A stretch of DNA of 64,000 nt, taken from the NCBI GenBank assembly GCA_002320815.1, contig DCLA01000043.1, forward strand, positions 5,687 to 69,686, read 5' to 3'. The first letter of the stretch is position 1. The number at the start of each line of letters is the position of its first letter. The position numbers and the translations under genes were made by a program. The stretch is from Myxococcales bacterium UBA1660 (GTDB taxonomy: Bacteria; Myxococcota_A; Polyangia; Polyangiales; Houyiibacteriaceae). Below, one piece after another: positions 7,047-15,559 of the stretch. Under the pieces are notes generated by a model that worked only from the letters and a program-made list of their open reading frames with translations, was not told the origin of the DNA and ran no database searches.

Positions 7047-9164
7047 TCAGCGGGTGCGCATCTCGATGGTGGGCACCGGCTGCCGGTCCCGATCGCAGCC
7101 GTCGATCTCCCGCTGGCAGACGCGGAGCAGGCGCGGTCCCTCGTCGACGTCCCGGTGCGAGAGGAACGCCGCGCGCGCTTCGGGCGTGCCGGCGCCCATG
7201 GCCTCGAGCGCCAAGTGCTGACTGCGCAGGAGCCAGGCGTCCCGCGGGTTCAGCTCGAGGCCGACCCGGGCCGCGTCCAGCGCTCCCCGATCGTCGCCTG
7301 CGCTTCCCCGCGCGCGCGCCAGGTCCCGCCAGCTCCCGGTGTCCAGGGGCGCGCGTTCGGCGACCACCGCGTACTCCCGGGCGGCCTCCTCCCAGCGCCA
7401 CACCTGGGCGTAGGCCTCGCCGCGGACCCGGGCGATGGCGGCCCGCTCGTCGGGCGCGAGCTCCTCGGCGCGGTCGGCGAGGCGGACGGCCTCCTCCACG
7501 CGACCTTGCCGCGCGGCGACGCGCGCGCCCAGGAGTTCGATGGCCGCCCGCTCGTGGTCGGTGCGGGCCGCGGCGCGGGCGAGCTCCAGCACCGGCCGCG
7601 CTTCGTCCAGCCGCTCCTGCACGTTGTGGGTGAGCCCCAGCGCCAGGTCGTGGAGCCGGCGCCACCGGGGCGTCTCCCCCGAGCGCGCGATGGTCAGCAC
7701 CGGCTCTGGCCGGCAGGGGTCCAGGGGCTCGTGGTCCAACGACCGCGCCGTCCGCTGGAAGCGTCGGCCGCGGTCGCTGCGGTGCGCGTCGCAGGCGAAG
7801 CGGGAGAAGTCTCGACCATGCCGGCGGTGCCGGAGCAGCGCCTCGATCCGCAGGGGCCCTTCGACCTCGCGCGGCAGGGTCGCCTCGTAGCGCGCCACCG
7901 TGGCGTCCCGGGGGGCCAGCGTGCGGTCGTAGACCGCGGCGCGGAAGCGGCGGACCCGGTGCAGGCGCTCCGGGTGCCCTTCGTGATCGAGCATGGTCGA
8001 ACGGAGCACGAAGGCGCTGGGATCGTCGCCGTCTTCGTGCTCGGTCCCCGCCTCGGCCACCACGCGCCCGGTGGCGTCGAAGAGCCGCAGCTCCACCCAG
8101 GTGTCCTGCAGGTCCCGGGTCCCTCCCGGGAAGTGGTGCCCGGTGCCGGTGTTGCGGATGACCACGTCGAAGGCCACCCGTCCGCGGACCCGGGGCGACG
8201 CGGCCAGCGCGTCGGGTTCGAGCCACTCGCCGTCGATCTGGGCCCGCGCCACGTCGATGGTCGCCGCGCTCTCGAGCAGCTCCCGGGCGCGCGCGTCGTC
8301 GGCCATGGCGGTGTGCGCTCCGCGCACCGCGTGGCTGCGGACGAGTCCGTCGGTGGCCGCCAGGTCGCCGTGGGTCGCGGGCACCGCGGGCATGTGGCAG
8401 CCGGTGCAGCTCTGCTCCTCGACGGGCTCGTCGATGCGCTGCGCGTGGGACCCGGCGTAGGGGCCGTCGCGCCAGGATCCGATGTCGTCGATCCCGTTCA
8501 CGTGGTGGGGCGTGCCCACCATCTCGCCGACGAAGGAGCGGTGACAGCTCCCGCAGAGTCGCGCCTCGGCCAGCGGGTCGGGCCGCATGCGGCTCCGGTG
8601 CGCCTCGACCTGGGTCGCGTTGGCCGGATCGGGGAAGAGGGTGTCGGTCACGTCCACCCGGAGGCTCCCGTTGCCGTCCGCCGCGGTGTCCACGGTGGAA
8701 TGGCAGGCCAGGCAGCCGATGCCCGCGTGGGCCCGGGGGTCTTCGGGCTCCACCGGCCGGTCCAGGGCCTGGGTCGAGAGCAGGGCCGGGTCGTGGCAGC
8801 CGCCACAGAAGCGGCTCTCCGTCTCGCCGTGGTCGACCCGGAATGCGTCCACCGACGAGCGGTACCAGGGGTTGTCGAAGGACGAGCGCCCGTGGGCTCC
8901 GGAGAGCCAGGTCGCGGCGACGTCCCCATGACAGACGGCGCAGCGCGCCGAGTCGGCGAGGGCGGCGGTGTCTCCGCCGTAGCGGGCCAGCGAGGGACCC
9001 AACGACCCGGGGTCCAGGGGGAGCCGGGCGGTGAAGGCGTCCGGATCGTCCTGGGTGAGCTCCCCGTCCTCGGCGGCGATGCGCTTCGGCGGGAGCTCCG
9101 CCGGTCGCTGCTCACAAGCGAGCGTCAGCACGAGGAGGAGCCACGGGAGCCGGCGGGGGGACAT
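7047..9164 (-). CDS. Five-haem c-type cytochrome lipoprotein with TPR tail
   Basis: A 705-residue exported lipoprotein (signal peptide with lipobox LTLAC). Five CxxCH haem c attachment motifs lie in the first half: CAVCH, CGGCH, CLACH, CGSCH and CTGCH. The spacing and the W-x2-S-x-H type sequence near the first motif resemble cytochrome c554-like multihaem proteins. A beta-rich middle (about residues 300-450) follows, then TPR-like helices to the C-terminus. The mature protein would face the periplasm or outer membrane surface and carry electrons. It lies 47 nt after a secreted TPR gene and just before an oxidoreductase gene. Electron donor and acceptor are unknown. Confidence 0.88.
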   Translation of the reverse strand: MSPRRLPWLLLVLTLACEQRPAELPPKRIAAEDGELTQDDPDAFTARLPLDPGSLGPSLARYGGDTAALADSARCAVCHGDVAATWLSGAHGRSSFDNPWYRSSVDAFRVDHGETESRFCGGCHDPALLSTQALDRPVEPEDPRAHAGIGCLACHSTVDTAADGNGSLRVDVTDTLFPDPANATQVEAHRSRMRPDPLAEARLCGSCHRSFVGEMVGTPHHVNGIDDIGSWRDGPYAGSHAQRIDEPVEEQSCTGCHMPAVPATHGDLAATDGLVRSHAVRGAHTAMADDARARELLESAATIDVARAQIDGEWLEPDALAASPRVRGRVAFDVVIRNTGTGHHFPGGTRDLQDTWVELRLFDATGRVVAEAGTEHEDGDDPSAFVLRSTMLDHEGHPERLHRVRRFRAAVYDRTLAPRDATVARYEATLPREVEGPLRIEALLRHRRHGRDFSRFACDAHRSDRGRRFQRTARSLDHEPLDPCRPEPVLTIARSGETPRWRRLHDLALGLTHNVQERLDEARPVLELARAAARTDHERAAIELLGARVAARQGRVEEAVRLADRAEELAPDERAAIARVRGEAYAQVWRWEEAAREYAVVAERAPLDTGSWRDLARARGSAGDDRGALDAARVGLELNPRDAWLLRSQHLALEAMGAGTPEARAAFLSHRDVDEGPRLLRVCQREIDGCDRDRQPVPTIEMRTR

Positions 9165-9211
9165 CCCCGCTCCCGACGCGCGAGCCTCGAAAAGGTTCCC
9201 TCCCCCGCGTG

Positions 9212-10216
9212 TCACCGGCCCTCGGTCGTCTCCTCGAGCCGCGCCTCGACCGCGGCCAGTCGTTCGGCGGCCAGCGCGGCGAAGCGGTCGTCGTCGGTGG
9301 CCAGGGCGACGTAGCGCCGCCAGCTCTCGGCCGCTCGACGCAGGTGCCGGGGGACGTCGCCCGGATCGGCGAGGGTCGCCTGGCTCTCGTGGCCCAGGGC
9401 CTCGTACCAGTGGATCTCGGACGCCGGCTCGTAGAACACGCCCTCGGAGCGCAGCACGTCGATCGAGCCGCCGCCGGCGCTCACGGCGTCGCCCGCGCGC
9501 TCGACGGCGCCGCCGTGCTCGCCGAGGCGGTCGAGGGCCACCGCCAGACCGAAGAGGCTCAAGGCGAGCGAGCGGCCCTGGAGGGGACCGCCGCCCCGGG
9601 CGAGCTCCACCCCGCGCCGGTAGTCGGTCACGGCGCCCTGGAGGTCGCCGTTCATCATGCGGACTTCGGCCATGTTCGAGTAGCTGGTCGGGGTCTGGTC
9701 CTCGCTGAGGGCGAAGCGGATGGACCGCTCGTAGGCCGCGATGGCCGCGGGGTAGTCCCGGACCCGGGTGTAGAGGATCCCCAGCTCGAAGCCGACCTCC
9801 TCGGCCCGGTGGGTCGGGGCGACCTCCCGGAGCCGCTCGTAGAGCGCGATGGCCTCCTCGTCCCGGCGCTCGGTGCGGCGGGTGCCGGGGATCGGTCGCT
9901 CGTAGAGGGCCAGGGCCCGGGCGTGGAAGAAGAGCAGCTCGGGGTCGTCCGGGACCTGGACCCGGGCGAGCGTGAAGCGGGCGAGGGCGTTTCCGACCAG
10001 CGCCGCTCGCCGGAAGGGCCGTTGCTCCTGGCTGGCCGCCTGCAGCATCCGTAGCCCCTGACCCAGGAGCCGCTGCGCGCGCCGGTGTCCGGGTTGGCGG
10101 AGCTCGCGCCAGAAGTCGGCGGTCTGGTCCACCGGGCGGCCGGCCTCGCCCTCGCTGGCCGCGGCGGTCGTCCCCATGAGCAGGGCCAGGGCCAAGGCCA
10201 GCGTCAGCCGCGTCAC
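9212..10216 (-). CDS. Secreted TPR protein with DFWxELRxPG motif
   Basis: A 334-residue exported protein. The GTG start at 10216 overlaps the upstream gene's stop (GTGA). It yields a clean signal peptide (hydrophobic LALALALLMG) followed closely by DFWRELRQPG, which the upstream gene shares as DFWDEVREPG. The remainder is repeated helix pairs of TPR type, for example the units around EEAIALYERLREVAP and AIAAYERSIRFA. It likely acts as a periplasmic scaffold. Tandem arrangement with its paralogue and the five-haem cytochrome suggests that the three assemble together. Confidence 0.82.
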   Translation of the reverse strand: MTRLTLALALALLMGTTAAASEGEAGRPVDQTADFWRELRQPGHRRAQRLLGQGLRMLQAASQEQRPFRRAALVGNALARFTLARVQVPDDPELLFFHARALALYERPIPGTRRTERRDEEAIALYERLREVAPTHRAEEVGFELGILYTRVRDYPAAIAAYERSIRFALSEDQTPTSYSNMAEVRMMNGDLQGAVTDYRRGVELARGGGPLQGRSLALSLFGLAVALDRLGEHGGAVERAGDAVSAGGGSIDVLRSEGVFYEPASEIHWYEALGHESQATLADPGDVPRHLRRAAESWRRYVALATDDDRFAALAAERLAAVEARLEETTEGR

Positions 10217-11034
10217 CGCAGGGCCTCCGAGGAGCGGGTGGCGTGGTCGGTCCAGGCGCCCTCCCGGGCGAGGTCCCAAGCCGAGCGCGCACCGGAGCGA
10301 TCGCCGATGGCGGTGAGCACCAGGGCGCGCCGGGCGGCCCGCTCGGCGTCGGGGAGCGGCAGGCTGGCCAGGAGGGACTCCACCCGGCCGCGGGCCGCGA
10401 CGCGTTCGGCGAGCCGCCGCCACTCGTCCGTGTCGTCCCCGCGGCGATGGAGCACCAGGGCCAGCCCGATCGACGCCCGGGGCTCGTGCGGGACCGCGCG
10501 CAGGGCCTCGCGGTAGGCGCGCTCGGCGTCGTCCAGGTGCTCGGGGCCGCGGAGGCCGAGGACGTCGCCGTAGAGCACGTAGAGGTTCTGCCGCGCGGCT
10601 CCGGCGCGCATGCGGCCGAGGAGCCGGCCCATCAGGTCTGCGGCGAGCTCGTAGCGTCCGCCCCGGGCCAGCACGTCGGCGGCGTCCGCCCCGTCGCTCT
10701 CGTCGTCGAGGGCGCCGGGGTCCGTGCTCAAGGCGCGGGCGAGCTCCTCGGCGCCGGTCGCGGGATCCTCCGGTCCCAGGGCGAGGCCGAGGACGACCCG
10801 CGCTTCCGGCCGCTCGGGCAGGCGTTCGATGGCGCTCCGGGCGAGCTGCGCGGCGCGGGTTCGTTCGCGCGAGCGCAGCGCCCGCCGGGCCTGGCGGACC
10901 TCTTCGGCGTAGGCGCGGCTCCCCGGTTCGCGCACCTCGTCCCAGAAGTCCGAGGCCGCCGCGGGCGCGGCGAGGGTCCCGAAGGCCAACGCCGCCGCGA
11001 GGGCGGCGACTCGACCGCTGGCTGCGCGGTGCAT
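10213..11034 (-). CDS. Secreted TPR protein, paralogue of the next gene
   Basis: A 273-residue exported protein with a signal peptide ending at about residue 27 and then DFWDEVREPG, the same opening motif as the downstream paralogue, followed by TPR-like helices. It is the first gene of a leftward unit (two TPR proteins, cytochrome, oxidoreductase). The ATG at 11034 is chosen because it gives a proper signal peptide and because a TATCAT -10-like box lies 9 nt upstream (11044-11049). Its stop overlaps the GTG of the next gene by four bases. No enzymatic motif. Confidence 0.8.
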   Translation of the reverse strand: MHRAASGRVAALAAALAFGTLAAPAAASDFWDEVREPGSRAYAEEVRQARRALRSRERTRAAQLARSAIERLPERPEARVVLGLALGPEDPATGAEELARALSTDPGALDDESDGADAADVLARGGRYELAADLMGRLLGRMRAGAARQNLYVLYGDVLGLRGPEHLDDAERAYREALRAVPHEPRASIGLALVLHRRGDDTDEWRRLAERVAARGRVESLLASLPLPDAERAARRALVLTAIGDRSGARSAWDLAREGAWTDHATRSSEALR

Positions 11035-11043
11035 GGGTCGCCC

Positions 11044-11049
11044 ATGATA
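11044..11049 (-). promoter_or_regulatory. -10-like box for the TPR/cytochrome unit
   Basis: Reads TATCAT on the minus strand, 9 nt from the ATG at 11034, so the mRNA would have almost no leader. It sits between this unit and the end of the HD-GYP gene at 11082. Confidence 0.45.
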
Positions 11050-11081
11050 GCCGAACGGCCGGCGCGCTCCAGCGCGGCCGC

Positions 11082-13229
11082 TCAGCCTTCGTCGATGCGG
11101 CGCATGGCCTCGAGGAGGAGCGTCTCCGTCGGGGCCTCGATCAGCCGGGCGCCGGGGCTGAGGGTGGGGTCCAGCGCGAACTCGCCCTCGCGGATGCGCA
11201 TCAACGCGTAGAAGGCCTCTTCGCCTCGATGGGAGCCGAAGGACGAGTCCCAGACGTGACCCTCGCGGAAGTGGATCTCGCCGGAGCCCGCCCGGCTGCG
11301 CACGGTGAGCTTTCCGGTCTTGCGGCCGTTGCCGAGGACCTGGACCACGTCGGGCAAGGCCATCTCGGAGAGGCTGCCCTGGATGCCGCGCCCGGCGCCC
11401 TTGCTGAGGAGCTGGCGCACCTTGGCGACGACGACCTCGGGGGACGCCGGCTTCATCAGGTAGTCCGCGGCGCCGAGGGCGAAGCCCTGGTTCACGCTCT
11501 CCCGATCGCCGCGGGTGGTCACGAAGAGCACCGGGCAGGACCGCCCGGTCCCCTGGATCTGGCGGAGCAGGTCGAAGCCGCTGCCGCCGTCGAGTTCGAC
11601 CTCGGAGACGATGGCGTCGATGTCCGCCTCGCGGACCCGCTGGAGCGCGTCCCGGGCGTCCCGGGCGACCTGCACGTCGTAGCCGGCGGAGGAGAGACGG
11701 ATGTCGAGCACCGTGGTCTCGTCCGGGTCGGGGTCGACCAGGAGCACCGTGCGCCGATCGGCGAGGAGCTTCTTCTGGAGGTCCCCCATGGCCAGCTCCT
11801 TGAGGAGGCGACAGAGCGAGGGGTCGAAGACGGTCTCGGCGAAGCCCTGGACGGCGTTCACCGCCTCGGCCGGCTGGAGCACTCGCCGGTAGGGGTTCTT
11901 GTCGTGCCCGGTGAGGTCCGCGAAGGTCTCGGCGATGGCCACGATGCGGGCCCCGAGGGGGATGTCCTTGCCGGCGAGCTTCCCGGGGAAGCCGGTGCCG
12001 TCCCACCGCTCGTAGAGGTGGTCCAGGGTCTCCAGGGTCACCTTGGGGATCTTGGTCCCACCGAAGAGCCGACCCGGGGTCCCATAGCTCCGCTGGGCCT
12101 GGGCGCGGTGCCCCTCGTAGCGGGACACGTTCAGCGCGGTGAGGTGGTAGTTCCCCGACTTGCCGATGTCGTGGATGTAGGCGGCGATGACGATCCCGTG
12201 GCGCGCCTCGCCGCGGATCCCCAAGCGATCACAGAGCTCACCGGTGAGTCGGGCCACCTCGACGCTGTGGTCTTTGAGCTCCTTCCGATCGCGCTCGATG
12301 AGCGTGACCATCACGTGGAGCATGTCCAGGTAGGCCTCGCGCTCCGAGGCCATCGCCTCCGGCGGATGGGAGGAAGGGGCCCGGGCTTCACCGGGGCTGG
12401 AGTCCGTTCCGCCGATGGCCAGGCCGGCCATGATGTCCGGCGCGCTGATGACCAGCGGGGTCGACTCCGGGGAGGGCGGCGGCGGTCCGGGAGGCGGAGC
12501 CGGGGCCGGCTTGGCCGCGGGCGCGGCGAAGTCCGGGCTCGCGCCGAACCCCGCGCCGGCGCCGAAGGCCGGCGTCGCGCCCCCCGCGAAGCCCTGCGCG
12601 CCGCCGCCGAAGCCCTGCGCGCCGCCGCCGAAGCCGAAGTCGTCGATGTCCTCGAAGCCGTCCAACGGAATCGAGTTGGCGTCGCCCAGCGCCCCGAAGG
12701 AGCCCGTCTCGGCCGCGCTCGCGCGCTTCTTCTTCCGCGCGCGCTCGCCTACCAGGGGCACGAAGGCGCGCGCGTCGCCGTCGTAGTGCTTGGCGATGGC
12801 GGCACGGACCGCGGCGGGTCGAGCGATGAGCACCTGGACGCGCTGCGCGCCGGAGCTCGCCCGCACCTGCTCCTCGAGGGCGGCGGTCGCGGCGGGGGCC
12901 ACCACCGCCAGGGTCCCCGAGCTCTGCTTCCAGAGGATGGGACACACCCCGAGCCGCTGGGCGAGCTGGCGCGGCACCATGCGCAGGAGCTGGCGATCGA
13001 CGTTGGCGCGCGAGAGCTTCTCGGTGCTCACGAACTGCGTGCGGTGATGCGCGGCCAACCACTTGAGCAGGTCGGCCTCCGGGAAGGCCCCGGAGACGAT
13101 GAGCGCCTCCTCCGCGCGGACGTGGCTGCGCTGGGCCTCGGCCATGGTCAGCCGGAGCTGATCGTCCGTGAGCAGCCCCCGAGCGCGTAGGGCGTCGAGG
13201 ATCTCTCCGCCCTCGAGCGGCTGGCTCAT
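11082..13229 (-). CDS. MshEN-type / HD-GYP-like / pseudo-receiver / PATAN regulator
   Basis: A 715-residue cytoplasmic multidomain protein. Residues about 10-150 resemble the N-terminal domain of type II secretion/MshE ATPases, which can bind c-di-GMP. A low-complexity Gly/Ala/Pro linker spans 195-255. An HD-GYP-like domain covers 300-480, with HD at 353-354 in HDIGK and DGTGFP in place of DGxGYP; the usual HHE is HLYE here, so phosphodiesterase activity is uncertain. A receiver domain (492-610) follows; its phospho-acceptor position is Glu543 instead of Asp, while Lys593 is kept. The C-terminus (615-710) is DUF4388/PATAN-like. Likely role: c-di-GMP or gliding/pilus-related signalling. Confidence 0.85.
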   Translation of the reverse strand: MSQPLEGGEILDALRARGLLTDDQLRLTMAEAQRSHVRAEEALIVSGAFPEADLLKWLAAHHRTQFVSTEKLSRANVDRQLLRMVPRQLAQRLGVCPILWKQSSGTLAVVAPAATAALEEQVRASSGAQRVQVLIARPAAVRAAIAKHYDGDARAFVPLVGERARKKKRASAAETGSFGALGDANSIPLDGFEDIDDFGFGGGAQGFGGGAQGFAGGATPAFGAGAGFGASPDFAAPAAKPAPAPPPGPPPPSPESTPLVISAPDIMAGLAIGGTDSSPGEARAPSSHPPEAMASEREAYLDMLHVMVTLIERDRKELKDHSVEVARLTGELCDRLGIRGEARHGIVIAAYIHDIGKSGNYHLTALNVSRYEGHRAQAQRSYGTPGRLFGGTKIPKVTLETLDHLYERWDGTGFPGKLAGKDIPLGARIVAIAETFADLTGHDKNPYRRVLQPAEAVNAVQGFAETVFDPSLCRLLKELAMGDLQKKLLADRRTVLLVDPDPDETTVLDIRLSSAGYDVQVARDARDALQRVREADIDAIVSEVELDGGSGFDLLRQIQGTGRSCPVLFVTTRGDRESVNQGFALGAADYLMKPASPEVVVAKVRQLLSKGAGRGIQGSLSEMALPDVVQVLGNGRKTGKLTVRSRAGSGEIHFREGHVWDSSFGSHRGEEAFYALMRIREGEFALDPTLSPGARLIEAPTETLLLEAMRRIDEG

Positions 13230-13323
13230 CGCGCGCCCTCGGGGGCCGGGCCGATCGGTGCGAGGAGATGCATGCGTTCGCTCGACGGGTCCCCATACGG
13301 TCTCCCCGTCGCCAAGGAGAGCA

Positions 13324-13329
13324 ACCCTA
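13324..13329 (-). promoter_or_regulatory. Extended -10 box upstream of the HD-GYP gene
   Basis: On the minus strand this reads TGC followed by TAGGGT, an extended -10 element. Transcription would begin near 13317, giving a leader of about 90 nt before the ATG at 13229. The rest of the 133-nt gap (13230-13362) shows no gene. Confidence 0.4.
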
Positions 13330-13362
13330 GCAGAGCGGGCGGCCCTGTCATGCCCCGAAGGC

Positions 13363-14124
13363 TCAGAGAGCGACGAAGAGCTGGGTCAGGAGCGCGTCCG
13401 CGACCAGGATGGTGATCGAGACGACGACCACGGACTTGGTGGTCGAGCTGCCGACGCCCTCGGTGCCGCCGTGGGTTGTCATCCCGAAGTGGCACCCCAG
13501 GACGGCGACCAGGAACCCGAAGACGGGGGTCTTGCTCAGCCCGCTGAGGTAGTCCTGGAGCATGACCGCGTCGAGGGCGGCGCTGAGGAAGGTCTTGGCG
13601 CCCAGGCCGTAGGACGTGATGCCCACCACCATCGCCGCCATCATGCCGAGCACCAGGGCGATGCAGGCGATCAGCGGCATGATCACCACGCTGGCGGCCA
13701 CGCGCGGGACCACGAGCTTGCGGATCGGGTCCGCTCCCAGGGCCCGGATGGCGTCGATCTGCTCCGTCACCGCCATCGACCCGATCTCGGCGGCCATGCC
13801 GGCCGCGATCCGGCTGCCGACCACCAGGGAGGTCAGCGCCGGAGCCAGCTCGCGGGCCTCGCTGATGCCGATGACCCGGCCGAGCGCTTCCTTGGCGCCG
13901 TACTTCTCCATGAACACGCCGAACTGGATGGTCATGACGATGCCCACGAACACCGCCGTCGCCGAGGCGATGGCCATGCTGCGGACCCCGAGCTGCTCGA
14001 GCTGGTAGACGAACTCGCGACCCTCGAAGCGCGTGCGGAAGAGGGTCTTCACCGAGCGCCCGGCCAGGACCGCCACCGCGCCGACCCCTTCCAATGCGTT
14101 TCGCGCGCCGGAGAAGATGCTCAT
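13363..14124 (-). CDS. mlaE: MlaE-family ABC transporter permease
   Basis: A 253-residue polytopic membrane protein with about five hydrophobic helices and the family hallmark around ELAPALTSLVVGSRIAAG and EIGSMAVTEQIDAIRALGADP. These belong to MlaE permeases that move phospholipids between the inner and outer membranes in Gram-negative bacteria. The ATPase (MlaF) and the MCE protein (MlaD) are not adjacent; instead the gene overlaps a small lipoprotein gene upstream by 4 nt (ATGA), so these two are one unit. Missing partners are presumably elsewhere in the genome. Confidence 0.9.
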   Translation of the reverse strand: MSIFSGARNALEGVGAVAVLAGRSVKTLFRTRFEGREFVYQLEQLGVRSMAIASATAVFVGIVMTIQFGVFMEKYGAKEALGRVIGISEARELAPALTSLVVGSRIAAGMAAEIGSMAVTEQIDAIRALGADPIRKLVVPRVAASVVIMPLIACIALVLGMMAAMVVGITSYGLGAKTFLSAALDAVMLQDYLSGLSKTPVFGFLVAVLGCHFGMTTHGGTEGVGSSTTKSVVVVSITILVADALLTQLFVAL

Positions 14125-14624
14125 CGCGTCTCGAAGCGGGCGAGCATGCCGTCGAAGACGGGCTGGGTGCGCTCGAACGAGGAGCCCGGCGGCGCCACCG
14201 CGGCGAAGTCGTAGACGCACTCGTTCTTCTTGAGGACCACCAGGACCAGCTCCCGGGGGACCCCGTCGAGCTTGGCCTGGACGTGGGTGCGCAGCGCCTC
14301 CCGGCCGGCCATCGGCACCCGCTCCTGGGAGACCAGGTTCCGCTCGGTGAACCCGATCATCAGGTGGGCGGTGAGCGCTTCGAGCGGGATGTCGAGGCCG
14401 GGATCGCAGCTCGCGTTCACCTGGATCACGGCGCCGTCGTTCGCCCAGGCCAGATCATTGGATTCCTCGACGTCCACGCGCTCCCAGCCGTTGCCGGGCT
14501 GGGGCAGGGTGAACCCGGTCTCGGGGCCTCGGTAGACGGTGCCGTCGTAGGAACCGGCCGGGCCGCCGCAGGCCAGGGCCGAGGCGACGAAGAGGAGCAG
14601 CGAAGGGAGGAGGCGCGGAGCCAC
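14121..14624 (-). CDS. Small lipoprotein preceding mlaE
   Basis: A 167-residue predicted lipoprotein (signal with lipobox SALAC, Cys19). The mature domain is a compact alpha/beta fold with two further cysteines. The GTG at 14624 is the only initiator that gives a full signal peptide. It is supported by a TAGGGT -10-like box 8 nt upstream (14633-14638). It is translationally coupled to mlaE by an ATGA overlap, so it may serve the same lipid-transport process, although it does not look like MlaA, MlaC or MlaD. Not recognised. Confidence 0.75.
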   Translation of the reverse strand: MAPRLLPSLLLFVASALACGGPAGSYDGTVYRGPETGFTLPQPGNGWERVDVEESNDLAWANDGAVIQVNASCDPGLDIPLEALTAHLMIGFTERNLVSQERVPMAGREALRTHVQAKLDGVPRELVLVVLKKNECVYDFAAVAPPGSSFERTQPVFDGMLARFETR

Positions 14625-14632
14625 GGGGAGGG

Positions 14633-14638
14633 ACCCTA
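14633..14638 (-). promoter_or_regulatory. -10-like box for the lipoprotein-mlaE unit
   Basis: Minus strand TAGGGT, 8 nt before the GTG at 14624. It implies leaderless initiation at a GTG codon. The rest of the 14625-14779 gap shows nothing else. Confidence 0.5.
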
Positions 14639-14779
14639 GTGCAAATCGGTCCCGGAGTCCCTCCGGATCGCGAGGCTCGGAGGCGCGGGGGCGGCGGACG
14701 GCGGTCGCCTCGCGGCGCCGGGACGGAAGAGAAGGCACGCGTCGGTGTCGCGGCGAGGGCCCGCGGCGTTTCGTCGAGC

Positions 14780-15544
14780 TCAGCCGCCGCGCTGGAGGAG
14801 CGTGTGGACCACGACGCCGGAGGCCGCGACCAAGAGGAAGAGGAACACGCGCCACCGGCGCCGGCTGGCGGGCGGCGGGCGTTGCTTCCGCAGGCCGGGG
14901 CCCACGAACACGGCCAGCACGGTGAACCCCAGGGTGCCACCGGTCGCCGCCGCCAGCGTCCCCGCGGCCTCGGCCGACGATCCCCAGGCGGTGGTCAACT
15001 CGGCGTCGCCGCCCAGGAAGGGCGCGACCAGCGCGAGGGCCAGGGCGCCGAGGGCCGAGACCAGGAGCGCCAGGCGGCGTCGCCAGGCCCGGCCGCGGGC
15101 CGCGGGATCGACGTCTCCGGCCTCCATGTCCCGATGGCGGACGTCCGCTCGGACCGGCGGGCGCCCGAGGATCTGCGCGCTCACGGCCCCATGCGCCAGG
15201 AGCGCCATCGCCCCCAGGACCAGCGCGACGGGCGGGTAGGGGCTGGCGCTCGTCCTCCGGTCCAGCCAGAGCGCGCCGGCGAGGATGGCCGCCGGATAGA
15301 GGGCCAAGAGCAGGGCGGCCCCCAGCCGCGGCCGGTGGAGCTGGGTCGCCCCCACGACGAGGAGGGTCAGGGTCGCCGCGCTCGCGCCGGCGACCACGGG
15401 ATCCCCGGCGAGGATCGCCGGCACGAGGAGCACCACCGCCCAGAGGTCGAGTCCCAGGACGAGTACCCGTGCCACCTCGGCCCGGTCCAGTGAGGCCCGA
15501 GTCGGGCGGTGTGCAACGTCGGCCTTCAACGATCCTTCGAGCAT
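14780..15544 (-). CDS. Seven-helix membrane protein
   Basis: A 254-residue integral membrane protein with about seven hydrophobic segments (roughly residues 28-48, 53-72, 77-97, 103-125, 152-172, 183-208 and 228-248) and short basic loops. No transporter or enzyme motif is visible. The ATG at 15544 has a GGAG Shine-Dalgarno 6 nt upstream. It is divergent from the zinc-ribbon kinase gene with only 15 nt between the two start codons, so their promoters overlap. The C-terminus has a basic cluster before the last helix. Not recognised. Confidence 0.72.
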   Translation of the reverse strand: MLEGSLKADVAHRPTRASLDRAEVARVLVLGLDLWAVVLLVPAILAGDPVVAGASAATLTLLVVGATQLHRPRLGAALLLALYPAAILAGALWLDRRTSASPYPPVALVLGAMALLAHGAVSAQILGRPPVRADVRHRDMEAGDVDPAARGRAWRRRLALLVSALGALALALVAPFLGGDAELTTAWGSSAEAAGTLAAATGGTLGFTVLAVFVGPGLRKQRPPPASRRRWRVFLFLLVAASGVVVHTLLQRGG

Positions 15545-15546
15545 GA

Positions 15547-15552
15547 TACGCT
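15547..15552 (+). promoter_or_regulatory. Extended -10 box of the kinase gene
   Basis: Reads TGA then TACGCT, 7 nt before the GTG at 15560, giving a leaderless start. Facing it, minus-strand CAGAGT (15565-15570) is a candidate -10 for the divergent membrane-protein gene, so the two promoters overlap face to face. Confidence 0.5.
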
Positions 15553-15559
15553 CCGGCCC

